The notes under the pieces: generated by a model | The model's input: only the letters and a program-made list of their open reading frames with translations | Database searches by the model: none | Told to the model about the DNA's origin: nothing | DNA from: Rhizobium sp. Q54 | GTDB lineage: Bacteria > Bacteroidota > Bacteroidia > Flavobacteriales > Flavobacteriaceae | Direction: 5' to 3' | NCBI GenBank assembly: GCA_943328505.2 | Contig: CALQAH020000002.1 | Coordinates: forward strand, 62,001 to 126,000 | DNA length: 64,000 bases | Made by a program: the position numbers and the translations under genes | Part shown: positions 27,885 through 38,280 of the stretch, in pieces | How the letters are laid out: every line of letters starts with the position of its first letter | Numbering within the stretch: the first letter of the stretch is position 1

Positions 27885-28850
27885 TTATAAAAATTGAATT
27901 GACTTAATAATAGATTCCGCCTCAAACATCAAATCTCTTTTTTCTTTTGATGGTGCGTAACAAAAACCTTCTAGAACAATTATTCGTTTGTTCTTTTTAT
28001 CAATGATTGCATAATTAATAAATGGTCCTGACATGAAATCATTTTTCATCTCCCAAGTTCCTTTGGTTTCAAAAGCTTTTTTTCCTGCTAAATTAATTTT
28101 AGAAAAATAGGGAGAATAGGCTGCTTCTGTTATCATTTTACTTCGAGATTCTTTTGCGTGTATATATAAATTCCCGATAGAATCTCGTTTTCTTGTGATG
28201 CTTTTGATTTCATTATTTCTTGAAATGGCTCTTAATGGCAATTGATAAATCAAAATACTTATATTCCCGCTTGTAATTTCTTTCTTCATCCAAATAAAGT
28301 TCTTTCTCCTCATGACATAATTATACTTTGAGGGAACTTGCAATGTAATATTAAATTTGTCTTTTATTTTTTTGGGGTTTAATAACGAATCTTTATTGAT
28401 TCTTTGATTCTCAATAATTTCTGTTGACCGCATTTTATTAATAATAGTGGCTTTATTCTTTTCTAGAATATCAATAATCTCGGTGGTGTTTTTTCCAGAA
28501 ATATGAATTGCATTTTGAGGGGTTGCGTATTCGTTTTCCTTAATTTCAAAATTGGTTTTGCCTTCTTTTTTTACAATAATAATATTGCGGCTATCCGTTG
28601 AAAAGCCTTCAAATAATTTTACTGGATATTGATTAATGCTAAAAAGTGGCTCTTCTTGAGGTAATCCTAAAACGGGAGAAGCAAATTTATTCCGAATGCT
28701 ATCCCCTAATTCGCCATTCCAAAGTTGCTCGTCAATAATTACTGAAATGGTATTGATGGGTCCAGAAGTGCCTTGAATAGATTGTTTTTCTTTCTTTTGA
28801 CAAGAAAGAAATGAAATGAAAAAGCATAAAAAAAGGGTTTTATTCATCAT
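27885..28850 (-). CDS. DUF4837-family lipoprotein
   Basis: About 321 residues beginning MMNKTLFLCFFISFLSCQKK, with a lipobox cysteine (LSC). The rest matches my memory of DUF4837, a family seen in Bacteroidota: ISVIIDEQLWNGELGDSIR and the later NFIWMKKEITSGNISILIY are typical. Its function is unknown. The frame opens at a TTG earlier; ATG 28850 or 28847 is more likely. It lies between the lytic transglycosylase and GNAT gene, all leftward. Confidence 0.83.
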   Translation of the reverse strand: MMNKTLFLCFFISFLSCQKKEKQSIQGTSGPINTISVIIDEQLWNGELGDSIRNKFASPVLGLPQEEPLFSINQYPVKLFEGFSTDSRNIIIVKKEGKTNFEIKENEYATPQNAIHISGKNTTEIIDILEKNKATIINKMRSTEIIENQRINKDSLLNPKKIKDKFNITLQVPSKYNYVMRRKNFIWMKKEITSGNISILIYQLPLRAISRNNEIKSITRKRDSIGNLYIHAKESRSKMITEAAYSPYFSKINLAGKKAFETKGTWEMKNDFMSGPFINYAIIDKKNKRIIVLEGFCYAPSKEKRDLMFEAESIIKSIQFL

Positions 28851-28886
28851 TGAAATAAAACCCAAATTTATAGAAGATTTTCGGAT

Positions 28887-31172
28887 TTACCCGTTAATTT
28901 TTAATTTCATACCTGGTTTTAAGCTTTCAACTTTAATGTCTTGATTCCATTTTTTAATATCTGAAACTGTAACACCTGATTTTTTAGCAATGCTAAATAA
29001 AGAATCCCCTTTTTTAACTTGGTATAACTTGGCTTTTTCTTTTTGAACAGTAGCTATATATTCTTTATTAACAGGTTTTGATTTAGCATCAGTAGTTACA
29101 ATCAATTTTTTTGAAACAATCAGTTTCATACCCGCTTGAATTGAACTATCGTCAATATGATTCCAATCTTTTAAATCAGAAACTGCAACATCGTGTTTTT
29201 TGGCAATGGTAGCCAAATTATCTCCTTTTTCTACTAGGTATTCTGTAGTTTTAGTTTCTGTTTTATAAGTAGTCTCTGTTGTGTTATCGTTTGTATTTGC
29301 TAAAGTTAGTTTTGAACCTTGTTGGATATTTCCATTGTCTAAGTTATTCCATTTCATGATATCTTCATAACTAACATCGAATTTTTTAGCTATGGTAAAT
29401 AAATTATCCCCTTTTTGAACTTCATAATAATCGCTAGGTTTTTCGGAAGGTGCTTCCTTTGAATTAGTAAGTGCAATGCTCGATTCAACTTTTGTATCAA
29501 GAATAGTTTTATCCGTTTTAATTTCTTTTTTAACAGTAGTAACTACTCTTTCGTTTTTGATTATTTTCAAACTTTTTCCAACAGAAATATTACTTCCTTT
29601 TATATGGTTCCATTTTTTAATATCAGAAACTGCGACATCATATTTATTAGAAATTTCGCCTAGATTGTCTCCGCTTTTTACTTTGTGGATTTTCACAACA
29701 TCTTTATACGAAACTACTTTTTCTTCTTTGTATTGTTTAACAACCTTGCTATCCGTTGCAACTAAAGGATTATTGGTTTGTTTTACTTCAACGGTATCAA
29801 TTTTTGATTCCTTTTTAGGCGAATAAGCAACGTTTTCTGAAGTGATTATTTTCAATTTTCTGCCTAAAGGCGCTTTGCTACCTCGCAAATGATTCCATTT
29901 TTTCAATTCAGACATTGTAATTCCGTATTTATCTGAAATCTCGCTTAAGCTATCGCCGCGTCTTACTTTATGGTATTTTACTCTTGTAACGATTCTATCT
30001 CCTTCAACAAATGAAGAATCTCTTGAAACCAATCTGCTTTCATATGGTCTTTCTCTTTTGTTTGCTTCATATTCTACATAAGCATATATTTTATCTTCAT
30101 TCGAAGTAAACATGGCTATTTTATCAACCGGCAATCTTAAAAAGTTATTTTGACCTGAAATGTATGGAACTTCTTCTCTTTTATACGATGGGTTTAAAAA
30201 CTGTAATTCCGCTATTGGAACATCTAACAAATTTGAAATTTGTTTGAACGTCATAGCCTTTTTAATCATAATTGTATCCGTTGCAAAATTATTTGCAATT
30301 GGTCTATTTGGTTTTATTCCGTGTTCTTTGTGGTATTCAAAAATATACATCGTTGCTAAGAAAGCGGGTAAATAACCTTGAGTTTCTTTTGGAAGATTTT
30401 TTCTAATATTCCAATAATTTTGTTTTCCTCCAGATCTTCTTATCGCTTTTGCTACATTTCCTGGTCCAGAATTATACGATGCTAAAACCAAATCCCAATC
30501 ACCAAAAATCTTATACATATTACTCATGTACTGAGTTGCTGCTTGACTTGCTTTTAAGGGATCGCTTCTTTCGTCAACATAAGAATTGATTTCAAGATCG
30601 TATTGTTTTCCTGTTTGATACATAAACTGCCACAAACCGGTTGCGCCTACTCTTGAAACTGCTCTTGGGTTTAAAGCCGATTCGACAACGGCTAAATATT
30701 TAATTTCTAATGGAATATTTTGAACCGCTAATGCTTCTTCAAATAATGGAAAATAGAATTGAGAAACGCCCATTAATCTTTCAAATGCTTTTTTACGATT
30801 CTTTAAAAAAGATTTAATTACATTTTCTAAACCTATATTGTATTCAATATTAAATGGTGATTTCTCATCCATTTTTTTTAATCTTTCTTTTAAAAGTTCT
30901 GTTGGCAGTTCATACTCTACTTTTTCATCAATATTGATGTTTTTTATATCGAGGGTAAGTTCTTCATACAAATCCAAACCAGCTAATTCTTTCATCCACA
31001 AGCTGTCAATACACGACGCAATATTGTCATGAACAAAAGTTGCTTTTATGGAGTCCAGAACCTGTTTACTCGTTTGTGGTTTTTGGAAAGGAGTTATATT
31101 TAGGTTGTCTTGAGCAAAGATTGCCGAACCAAAAGAAAGTAACGCGATTGCGGTTATTTTTTTTAAATTCAT
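28887..31172 (-). CDS. Lytic transglycosylase (MltD-like) with five LysM domains
   Basis: A 761-residue exported murein hydrolase. A signal peptide (ending IFAQ) is followed by an SLT lysozyme-like domain (about 140-265) with the catalytic Glu in VVESALNPRAVS and the GATGLWQFM motif. The C-terminal half has five LysM repeats (about 397-441, 493-536, 583-629, 643-690 and 717-760), each starting with a VxxGDxLxxI pattern and separated by Lys/Thr-rich linkers. It cleaves peptidoglycan glycan strands in the periplasm. Confidence 0.93.
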   Translation of the reverse strand: MNLKKITAIALLSFGSAIFAQDNLNITPFQKPQTSKQVLDSIKATFVHDNIASCIDSLWMKELAGLDLYEELTLDIKNINIDEKVEYELPTELLKERLKKMDEKSPFNIEYNIGLENVIKSFLKNRKKAFERLMGVSQFYFPLFEEALAVQNIPLEIKYLAVVESALNPRAVSRVGATGLWQFMYQTGKQYDLEINSYVDERSDPLKASQAATQYMSNMYKIFGDWDLVLASYNSGPGNVAKAIRRSGGKQNYWNIRKNLPKETQGYLPAFLATMYIFEYHKEHGIKPNRPIANNFATDTIMIKKAMTFKQISNLLDVPIAELQFLNPSYKREEVPYISGQNNFLRLPVDKIAMFTSNEDKIYAYVEYEANKRERPYESRLVSRDSSFVEGDRIVTRVKYHKVRRGDSLSEISDKYGITMSELKKWNHLRGSKAPLGRKLKIITSENVAYSPKKESKIDTVEVKQTNNPLVATDSKVVKQYKEEKVVSYKDVVKIHKVKSGDNLGEISNKYDVAVSDIKKWNHIKGSNISVGKSLKIIKNERVVTTVKKEIKTDKTILDTKVESSIALTNSKEAPSEKPSDYYEVQKGDNLFTIAKKFDVSYEDIMKWNNLDNGNIQQGSKLTLANTNDNTTETTYKTETKTTEYLVEKGDNLATIAKKHDVAVSDLKDWNHIDDSSIQAGMKLIVSKKLIVTTDAKSKPVNKEYIATVQKEKAKLYQVKKGDSLFSIAKKSGVTVSDIKKWNQDIKVESLKPGMKLKING

Positions 31173-31269
31173 ATTGTTTTGTTTAAAGTGGTATTATTCA
31201 AATATTTAAGTTTCGCAAACATAAAACGTATTAACGGATATAACTGTTTATTTATTGTTAAACTATTTG

Positions 31270-32457
31270 TTAATTTAAAATGGCTGCAATTCCAGGCAAA
31301 ACTCTTCCTTCTAACATTTCAAGCATGGCGCCACCACCAGTAGAAACATAACTCATTTTATCTTCAAAACCGAATTGTTTCACAGCCGCAACTGAATCTC
31401 CACCGCCAACAAGGGAAAAGGCGCCTTTGGATGTTGATTCGGATATAAAATTTCCAAGTTCTATGGTACCGTTGGCAAAATTTGACATTTCAAAAACACC
31501 CAATGGACCATTCCAAAGTATGGTTTTTGAATCTAAAATTACTTGTTTGAAATTTTCCAAAGATTTTGGTCCGGCATCTAAACCTTGCCAACCGTCTGGA
31601 ATTTCACGAACATCAACAACCTTTGTATTGGCATCGTTTGAAAAAGCATCGGCAGCAACAACATCAACAGGAATAAGAATTTGAACATTTTTTTGTTTTG
31701 CCAAACGCAAAATTTCTAAGGCTAATTCTTGTTTATCGTCCTCACAAATGGAGTTTCCAATTTTTCCTCCTAATGCTTTAACAAAAGTAAAGGTCATTCC
31801 TCCACCAATTATCATGTGATCTACTTTGTCTAAAATATTCTCAATAACTGTAATTTTTGAAGAAACTTTTGACCCGCCAAGAACTGCTGTTACAGGTTTT
31901 ACAGAATTATTCAATACACGGTTTAAGCTTTCAATTTCTTTAGCTAAAAGCAAACCAAAACATTTATTATTTGGAAAAAATTGAGCAATAATGGTTGTGG
32001 AAGCATGCGCTCGGTGTGCTGTACCAAAAGCATCATTCACATAAATATCGCCAAGAGAAGCTAATTCTTTTGCAAAAACAACATCGCCAGCTTCTTCTTC
32101 GGGGTAAAATCTTAAGTTTTCAAGCAATAAAACTTCTCCAGGTTTCAAATCTTCGGCAGCTTTTTTTGCAATTTCTCCTCTACAATCCGTTGCAAATTGC
32201 ACATTTAAACCTAGTATTTCTGATGTTTTAGCCAAGATATGTTCCAAAGAAAATTGATCCTCTTTTCCTTTTGGTCTTCCAAGATGTGACATCAATATTA
32301 CGCTTCCGCCATCAGCAAGAATTTTATCTATAGTAGGCTTTGCAGAAGTAATTCGGGTATCATCGGTAACCTTGAAATTTTCGTCCAATGGCACATTGAA
32401 GTCAACTCTAATTATTGCCTTTTTATTATTAAAATTAAAATCTTGAAGCGTTTTCAT
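31270..32457 (-). CDS. pgk: Phosphoglycerate kinase
   Basis: A 395-residue glycolytic kinase making ATP from 1,3-bisphosphoglycerate. [42 protein letters not shown] and the nucleotide-binding GGGDSVAAV are all in place. It is monocistronic and leftward. A -7 box of the Bacteroidota type (TATATTTG on the minus strand, 32486-32493) lies about 30 bp upstream. Confidence 0.97.
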   Translation of the reverse strand: MKTLQDFNFNNKKAIIRVDFNVPLDENFKVTDDTRITSAKPTIDKILADGGSVILMSHLGRPKGKEDQFSLEHILAKTSEILGLNVQFATDCRGEIAKKAAEDLKPGEVLLLENLRFYPEEEAGDVVFAKELASLGDIYVNDAFGTAHRAHASTTIIAQFFPNNKCFGLLLAKEIESLNRVLNNSVKPVTAVLGGSKVSSKITVIENILDKVDHMIIGGGMTFTFVKALGGKIGNSICEDDKQELALEILRLAKQKNVQILIPVDVVAADAFSNDANTKVVDVREIPDGWQGLDAGPKSLENFKQVILDSKTILWNGPLGVFEMSNFANGTIELGNFISESTSKGAFSLVGGGDSVAAVKQFGFEDKMSYVSTGGGAMLEMLEGRVLPGIAAILN

Positions 32458-32665
32458 GTAGTTCTTTTGTAGGTTAGATACATCGCAAATATAATAAATT
32501 TTTGATTTAGTCGATGTTTTTTGTGCTTTTATCGATGAAATGTGTTTGTTTTTTGAATTCCAATGTTTTAAAATTCAGCTTATTATGCTGTTTTTTCCTC
32601 TTCAAAACCTACTTTTAAATTCCTTTTTCATTTTATGCTGTAAAAGAATCTGCTATATTTGCTCT

Positions 32666-33814
32666 ATGCAATTTTCAGAAATTTTAGGACAAGAGTACAT
32701 TAAAAACCATTTAACCACTAGTGCTTTGTTGGGAAGAATTCCTCATGCACAATTATTTATTGGTCCCGAAGGTTGCGGCACTTTAGCCATAGCAATTGCT
32801 TATGCGCAATTTGTTTTGTGCAATAATATAGATCGTGAAAATGCTGGTGGAAACGATTCTTGTAATTTAAAATTTAAAACTCTTTCGCATCCTGATTTGC
32901 ATTTTGTATACCCAAATGTTACTAATGAAGAGGTAAAAACGAAACCTAAAAGCTCCGATTTTATAATAGATTGGCGGGAATTTGTATCGCAAAATTCTTA
33001 TGGCAGCTTGTTCGATTGGTACAATCATTTGGGTGTTCAAAACAAACAAGGGGAAATTCGTGTTGATGATGCACAAGACATATTGAAATCATTGGCATTA
33101 AAATCGTATGAAGGTGGTTATAAAATTATGATTGTTTGGATGGCTGATAAAATGAATATTGCAGCGTCGAATAAATTATTAAAACTACTTGAAGAACCAC
33201 CTGAAAAAACGCTTTTTATACTTATTTCAGAAAATGAAGAAGATATTATTCAAACTATTCGTTCTCGTTGTCAGGTGTTGCATTTTGGTGCATTACCAGA
33301 AAGCATTATTTCTGAAGCGTTAGTTTCGCGTTTAGATGTTGAGCCTAAAAAAGCGGCAATTTTAGCACATCAAGCGCAAGGAAATTACAATAAAGCATTA
33401 CATTTATTACATGAAGACGGTGAAGAATTTCCTTTTGAAAAGTGGTTCGTGGATTGGGTTCGTGCTGCTTTTAGAGCTAAAGGTAATGCAACGGCTATTT
33501 TAGATCTAATTTCTTGGAGTGAAGAAATTGCAAGTTTAGGAAGAGAAGCACAAAAGAAATTTTTGAATTATTGTATTGATATGTTCCGTCAGGCTTTGTT
33601 GTTGAATTATCACACGGAGAAATTAGTTTATATTGAAACGACCGTAGAGAAATTTAAGTTAGAGAACTTTGCCCCTTTTGTAAACGGTAATAATATAAAT
33701 GCAATTTTTAGCGAGCTTTCAGATGCTATTTATCATATTGAACGCAACGGAAACGCTAAAATTATATTAACTGATTTATCGATAAAATTGACTCGTTTAA
33801 TCCATAAAAAATAA
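32666..33814 (+). CDS. holB: DNA polymerase III delta' subunit
   Basis: About 382 residues, a clamp-loader subunit. The N-terminal FSEILGQEYIKNHL and GRIPHAQLFIGPEGCG are typical. The Walker A position reads GPEGCGTLA with no lysine, so it should not hydrolyse ATP, as is usual for delta'. NKLLKLLEEPPEKTLFILIS and TIRSRCQ (sensor/SRC region) follow. The longest frame begins 42 codons earlier but ATG 32666 matches relatives. A -7-like TATATTTG ends only 4 bp before this ATG, so the mRNA could be nearly leaderless. Confidence 0.92.
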   Translation: MQFSEILGQEYIKNHLTTSALLGRIPHAQLFIGPEGCGTLAIAIAYAQFVLCNNIDRENAGGNDSCNLKFKTLSHPDLHFVYPNVTNEEVKTKPKSSDFIIDWREFVSQNSYGSLFDWYNHLGVQNKQGEIRVDDAQDILKSLALKSYEGGYKIMIVWMADKMNIAASNKLLKLLEEPPEKTLFILISENEEDIIQTIRSRCQVLHFGALPESIISEALVSRLDVEPKKAAILAHQAQGNYNKALHLLHEDGEEFPFEKWFVDWVRAAFRAKGNATAILDLISWSEEIASLGREAQKKFLNYCIDMFRQALLLNYHTEKLVYIETTVEKFKLENFAPFVNGNNINAIFSELSDAIYHIERNGNAKIILTDLSIKLTRLIHKK

Positions 33815-33819
33815 TAATT

Positions 33820-34203
33820 ATGAATAATGCAGCTTCTATTTTAGTACTCCTTTTTCTTGCTGTTACTTTTGTACAATCTGCCTATGAAAAAGTTTTTGGT
33901 TGGAACGCAACTATTACTTGGATGAAGGAACATTTTGCAAAGTCGGTTTTAAAAAATAATGTTCCTCAAGCGTTATTTATCTTATTAGTAATAGAACTTG
34001 TTGCTGGAATATTCAGTTTAGTAGGTTGCATGGAGCTTTTTATCAATGGCGGTCGTACTTTTGGATTTTATGGCGCTGTTTTTTCGTGTATTGCTCTACT
34101 TTTTATGCTACTAGGACAACGATTAGCCAGAGATTATGATGGCGCAAGAACCATTGCAATATATTATATTCCTGCAGTTTTAGCCGTTTTTTGGTTAAGT
34201 TAA
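33820..34203 (+). CDS. DoxX-like integral membrane protein
   Basis: A 127-residue protein with four predicted transmembrane helices. The N-terminal VTFVQSAYEKVFGWNATI and the pattern of helices match the DoxX/DoxX-like family, whose molecular function is not settled. It starts 5 bp after holB and is probably cotranscribed. Its stop codon directly abuts the stop of the convergent helicase gene. Confidence 0.75.
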   Translation: MNNAASILVLLFLAVTFVQSAYEKVFGWNATITWMKEHFAKSVLKNNVPQALFILLVIELVAGIFSLVGCMELFINGGRTFGFYGAVFSCIALLFMLLGQRLARDYDGARTIAIYYIPAVLAVFWLS

Positions 34204-36468
34204 CTATAAACTAGCCTTGAACATTTTCAATTCGTCCCAAGTAAATTTATTTCCCACTTGTTCTTTCAATTCGTTGAGACTTTCTTCTTTATAGTATTTG
34301 AATATTTTGGTTAATTCTTGGATTTTTTCTTCTGGTAAAACATCCGAAATTAAGATAGTTTCGGTTTCTATTAATTTGGCAATATGAGTACTTATGGTTT
34401 GTGTTGTTAGTTTTCTAATAGCCGCAATTTCTTTGATCGAGTTTCGCTGAAACCATAATTCATATGTTTCTTCAACTGTTGTTTTCTTTGGTGCTGCATT
34501 GCTTTTTTTCTTTTTGGTGTAGCGTTCTAAATCAACTTCGTCTTCAATTAAAGTGACGTTTATATTTTTAAATTCTTCTCGAATTGAATCTAATTTCCTG
34601 ATTTTATAATATTTAATTTCATCCGAAGACAATTTTTCTTTAGAAATGGTTTCGCCATTCACAACCGTTTCAATTAATAATTTTGCTTTCATTAATCGCA
34701 AAACAGTTTTTATTTGAATTGCTTCTAAAACAACTAGTTCGTCGTGAAACGCTTTTACTTTTTTTATTCTGATGACCTCTTCTAATTTCCATAGGATTTC
34801 ATAAACTAAATTATCTAAAGGTTGGAAAAAATAGGAATACGCGGCTTTAATTCTCTCATATACAAACTTAAAATCAACTTCGTCTTCTCTGAAAAGGTTG
34901 TTTAATTGTGCTGTGAATTTTCTTGATGAATCCAATAGATTTTCAATGGCTTCTGTTTGACTTTTTGCCCATACAGCATGTTTTGATTTGGCCGATATTT
35001 CTGAATTTTCATTATAACTGAATTGATGATTACGCCATTCTTGAGCCAAATCCGTCCAATCGAAACTGGAATTCAAATAGTTATGAATAAATATTTTAGT
35101 TTCTTGCTTTAACGAATCTTCTAAAAATGATGCAGTAGCTTTATTTTCAGCATATTCCATCACATCTAGATCGTTGGAAATACCATTCATTTGTAAAGCA
35201 GAAAGCAAAACCAAGCCCTTTAAAGATCTCAATCTAGAAAGCGCAACATAGGCTTGCCCTGGAAGAAAAACTTGAGAAACATCGAGTGCTGCTTTTTCAA
35301 AAGTTAAACCTTGACTCTTATGAACAGTAATTGCCCATGCCAATTTTATAGGATAATGGGTAAAAGTTCCTAGAACTTCCTCATTGATTTCTTTAGTGTT
35401 TTCGTCAACATAATATCGAATGTTTTCCCATTCATAGCGTTCCACTTCGATAGTTTTATTTTCTTCAGGAAAATGAACAAGTATTTCTTCATCTGAAAGG
35501 GATTTTATGACACCCATTTTGCCATTAAAATAATTTTTATCAAAGGATAAATCATTTTTAATAAACATTACTTGCGCACCTATTTTTAATTCCAACTTTT
35601 CGTCTAATGGATAGATTTTTTCAGGAAAATCGTCAACAATTAAGGCTTTGTACGTTTTTGTTTTTCCATTTAAATCGATTAATGATTGCGAATTGATGGC
35701 GTCTGCTTTCGCATTATGTGTTGTTAAAGTAATGTAACCTTTATTGGCTTTTAAATCAAAATTTGGGTGTACAAATTGGTTAAGAATTTGAATGTCACTT
35801 GGTGCTATTTGATTGTTTCTTAAATTGTTTAAAATTGATATGAATTGTTCATCCGTTTGACGGAAATTTTTTGACAATTCAATATAAAGTGGTGGATTTT
35901 GCTGAATTACATGCGAATGAAAAAAGAATTTCCCATTATAATACGAACGCAATGTTCTCCATTCCTCGTCTCGAATAACTGGTGGTAATTGCAATAAATC
36001 ACCAATAAAAAGTACTTGTACTCCCCCAAAAGGTTGGTTTTTTCTTCGGACTGATTGTAACATAAAATCAATTGCATCCAACAAATCAGAACGCAACATA
36101 CTCACTTCGTCAATAATGAGCAATTCCATGTTTTGAATTACTGATTTCTTTAATCCGCTCATTCTAAAGTGTCTACGTAAAGTTGCTTTAGTTTCAAACT
36201 TGGAAGTGTCTGAGAATTTAGGGTTGGAATTATCGGGAATAAATCCTCCAAAAGGCAATTGAAACATGGAGTGAATGGTAACACCTCCAGCATTTAAAGC
36301 GGCAATACCTGTTGGTGCTACAACGACACAGTTTTTATGAGTTGATTTAATTATTTCTTTGAGTAGCGTTGTTTTACCTGTTCCTGCTTTTCCTGTTAAG
36401 AAAATAGAACGGTTGGTTTGATTGATAAATTGCAACACATAGTTTGCTTCTGCTGATACTGAATTCAT
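34204..36468 (-). CDS. Pif1-like helicase with C-terminal helix-turn-helix
   Basis: About 754 residues. Superfamily 1B helicase motifs are clear: Walker A TGKAGTGKTTLLK, Walker B LLIIDEVSML, motif III FIGDLLQLPPV, and the late VHKSQGLTF and YVALSRLRSLKG. The last 70 residues contain an HTH segment, NSIKEIAAIRKLTTQTIST, as in RecQ-linked HTH_40 domains. It probably unwinds DNA during repair or resolves secondary structure. ATG 36468 is preferred to a start 14 codons upstream. Confidence 0.88.
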   Translation of the reverse strand: MNSVSAEANYVLQFINQTNRSIFLTGKAGTGKTTLLKEIIKSTHKNCVVVAPTGIAALNAGGVTIHSMFQLPFGGFIPDNSNPKFSDTSKFETKATLRRHFRMSGLKKSVIQNMELLIIDEVSMLRSDLLDAIDFMLQSVRRKNQPFGGVQVLFIGDLLQLPPVIRDEEWRTLRSYYNGKFFFHSHVIQQNPPLYIELSKNFRQTDEQFISILNNLRNNQIAPSDIQILNQFVHPNFDLKANKGYITLTTHNAKADAINSQSLIDLNGKTKTYKALIVDDFPEKIYPLDEKLELKIGAQVMFIKNDLSFDKNYFNGKMGVIKSLSDEEILVHFPEENKTIEVERYEWENIRYYVDENTKEINEEVLGTFTHYPIKLAWAITVHKSQGLTFEKAALDVSQVFLPGQAYVALSRLRSLKGLVLLSALQMNGISNDLDVMEYAENKATASFLEDSLKQETKIFIHNYLNSSFDWTDLAQEWRNHQFSYNENSEISAKSKHAVWAKSQTEAIENLLDSSRKFTAQLNNLFREDEVDFKFVYERIKAAYSYFFQPLDNLVYEILWKLEEVIRIKKVKAFHDELVVLEAIQIKTVLRLMKAKLLIETVVNGETISKEKLSSDEIKYYKIRKLDSIREEFKNINVTLIEDEVDLERYTKKKKSNAAPKKTTVEETYELWFQRNSIKEIAAIRKLTTQTISTHIAKLIETETILISDVLPEEKIQELTKIFKYYKEESLNELKEQVGNKFTWDELKMFKASL

Positions 36469-36514
36469 GGCTTTTAGTTTAAGAAACAAATATAAAACAT
36501 TGCAAGTCAATATT

Positions 36515-36553
36515 CAACAAAAAAAAGGTCTTCAAATATGAAGACGTTTTTTT
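36515..36553 (-). terminator. Rho-independent terminator downstream of OmpH-like gene
   Basis: Read on the minus strand, a stem GTCTTCA/TGAAGAC with a 4-nt loop extends through A and T tracts and ends in a run of T. It separates the OmpH-like gene from the helicase. Confidence 0.8.
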
Positions 36554-36573
36554 GAGAAAATATATATTAGTTT

Positions 36574-37137
36574 TTATTTTTTTTCTTCAGCTATTTCTTC
36601 TTTTTTTGCAGCCGATTTGTATTTATCATTCACAAGTTTAATAACATCCTTTGAGATATCATAAGAATCTTTAGCATATAAAATTGAAGCCGCTTCTCCA
36701 GTTCCATATATATAATCATAACCTTTTTCTTTCCCGTAGTCTTTTATTAATTTCTTATACAATTTTACCAAAGAGTCCATTTCAACACTACTTTCTTGTT
36801 GCAATTGTTGTAACATTCCTTGTTGGGCATAGGTCAATTGTTGCTCTCTTTTTTGTAATTCTGAACCTTTTTGTTCAGCCCAAGCTTGACCGTTAGCAAT
36901 AGCATTTTTCTTAAAATCTGCTGCATCCGATTTGAATCGAGTAACTTCTATCTCAAGTTCTTTTCCCATTTCTTCAGATTTAGCTTTGTATTTGGCTTCA
37001 ATATCTTTTGCTTCTGTGGATTCTTCTAATAATTTTGATGTGTCCACATAAGCTGTTTTTGCTTCATTTGAATTTGATGTTTTGTTACAGCCAATTATTG
37101 CAATTGCGAAAACAAAAAGGATAAAAGATTTTTTCAT
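36574..37137 (-). CDS. OmpH/Skp-like periplasmic chaperone lipoprotein
   Basis: A 187-residue protein with a lipoprotein signal (lipobox IIGCNK, Cys about 17). The long central coiled coil (about 45-125, rich in Lys, Glu and Gln) and the closing GYDYIYGTGEAASILYA match OmpH/Skp-type chaperones, which hold unfolded outer-membrane proteins in the periplasm. Lipidation would tether it to a membrane, unlike soluble E. coli Skp. It is monocistronic with its own terminator. Confidence 0.85.
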   Translation of the reverse strand: MKKSFILFVFAIAIIGCNKTSNSNEAKTAYVDTSKLLEESTEAKDIEAKYKAKSEEMGKELEIEVTRFKSDAADFKKNAIANGQAWAEQKGSELQKREQQLTYAQQGMLQQLQQESSVEMDSLVKLYKKLIKDYGKEKGYDYIYGTGEAASILYAKDSYDISKDVIKLVNDKYKSAAKKEEIAEEKK

Positions 37138-37382
37138 GCTATTTTTTTTAAATTTTTTCCAAAAGTATAAAAATAAACCACACTATTCTATTGAGAATTT
37201 AAAAAGTGATTTAATTTGATTTTTTTATCACTATAAGATTTAATTATTGTTGCTCTTTCTTAGATAAGAAAATATTATTAATTTTGACTTCAAACAAGGC
37301 GTTTTAAGAGCGTTTTGCAATTTTAAAGAAGTCTTATTCGTTTTGCTAGCTTACGGCTTAACCACGCTTTTTATATGAGCTT

Positions 37383-38228
37383 TTAGTTGTTTTTTATGAT
37401 GTAAATGTGTGAAGAGTATTCTGAATTTCGTTTTCCATATCGATTTGATTTCCATCCGATCCAAAAGGCATTAAAAAAATTCATAGTGCCATTTTTATAT
37501 TTTTCAGATAATAAACTGACGTAAAAACTATCAAATTTCATTGGAAGAACTTTTACTAATTGAAGTTTTTCATTGGCGAAAAGTTTTTCAATGGCGGTTT
37601 TTGAGAAGTGCCATAAATGTCTAGGTACATCAAAAGCTGCCCAAAATTTTCCATAATAATTTGCATCATATGATTTGAAATTTGGCACCGCAATTAGAAT
37701 TGTTCCGTTTGGTTTTATCAATCTTTTTAATTCTTTTATTTGAAATTCTAAATCAGGTACGTGTTCTAAAACGTGCCACATTGTAATAACATCAAAAGAA
37801 TTATCTTCTAAATCTGATAGATTATTTGCAAAAGAAACTCCTTTTTGAATGGCGCTATTTCTAGGTTTTTCTCCCGGTTCGATTCCCGTAATTTCCCAAC
37901 CGTCTTTTTTAGCGACTACTAAAAAATCGCCCGTTCCAGCTCCAATATCTAAAAGTTTGCCTATTTGTGATTGTGAATTGATTAGCTTTAATTTATTTTT
38001 TAAAGCTATGTTTTTAATGAACTGATAAAGTTTTTCAAACAATGACCGCTTTCCATCCGTGTGCGAAATATAATCTTCGCTTTCATAATAACTAGGTAAT
38101 TCTTCTAAACTCGGTTTAGGATAGGTTAACAATAAATCAAATTCTGGATTGTGATGCAAATCGAAAATTTGTTTTGAAACTGAATAGTCTCTTACTTTTT
38201 GATAAAAAATATTGTTTTGAAAACTCAT
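37383..38228 (-). CDS. Class I SAM-dependent methyltransferase
   Basis: A 281-residue protein. The SAM-binding motif I is KLLDIGAGTGDFLVVA, followed by the acidic loop TGIEPGEK and motif VITMWHVLEHVPD. It belongs to the Methyltransf_23 type; many relatives act on small molecules or sugars but the substrate here is unknown. It lies just downstream of mnmG, with a parS-like site in the intervening 52 bp. Confidence 0.83.
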   Translation of the reverse strand: MSFQNNIFYQKVRDYSVSKQIFDLHHNPEFDLLLTYPKPSLEELPSYYESEDYISHTDGKRSLFEKLYQFIKNIALKNKLKLINSQSQIGKLLDIGAGTGDFLVVAKKDGWEITGIEPGEKPRNSAIQKGVSFANNLSDLEDNSFDVITMWHVLEHVPDLEFQIKELKRLIKPNGTILIAVPNFKSYDANYYGKFWAAFDVPRHLWHFSKTAIEKLFANEKLQLVKVLPMKFDSFYVSLLSEKYKNGTMNFFNAFWIGWKSNRYGKRNSEYSSHIYIIKNN

Positions 38229-38261
38229 GTAATGTCTCTATTAATATGGCTTGGTTCGATT

Positions 38262-38277
38262 CGTTTCACGTGGAACA
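38262..38277 (-). promoter_or_regulatory. parS-like ParB binding site (15 of 16 to consensus)
   Basis: Minus strand TGTTCCACGTGAAACG differs only in the last base from the Bacillus subtilis parS sequence TGTTCCACGTGAAACA. It lies between mnmG and the methyltransferase. A second, perfect site lies 1.9 kb away. Confidence 0.85.
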
Positions 38278-38280
38278 TAA

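Noticed and set aside
37138-37382. Small gene or RNA between the OmpH-like gene and methyltransferase
   Set aside because: The 245-bp gap has only short AT-rich segments and a weak -7-like box (TACTTTTG on the minus strand) for the OmpH-like gene; no ORF or structured RNA was convincing.
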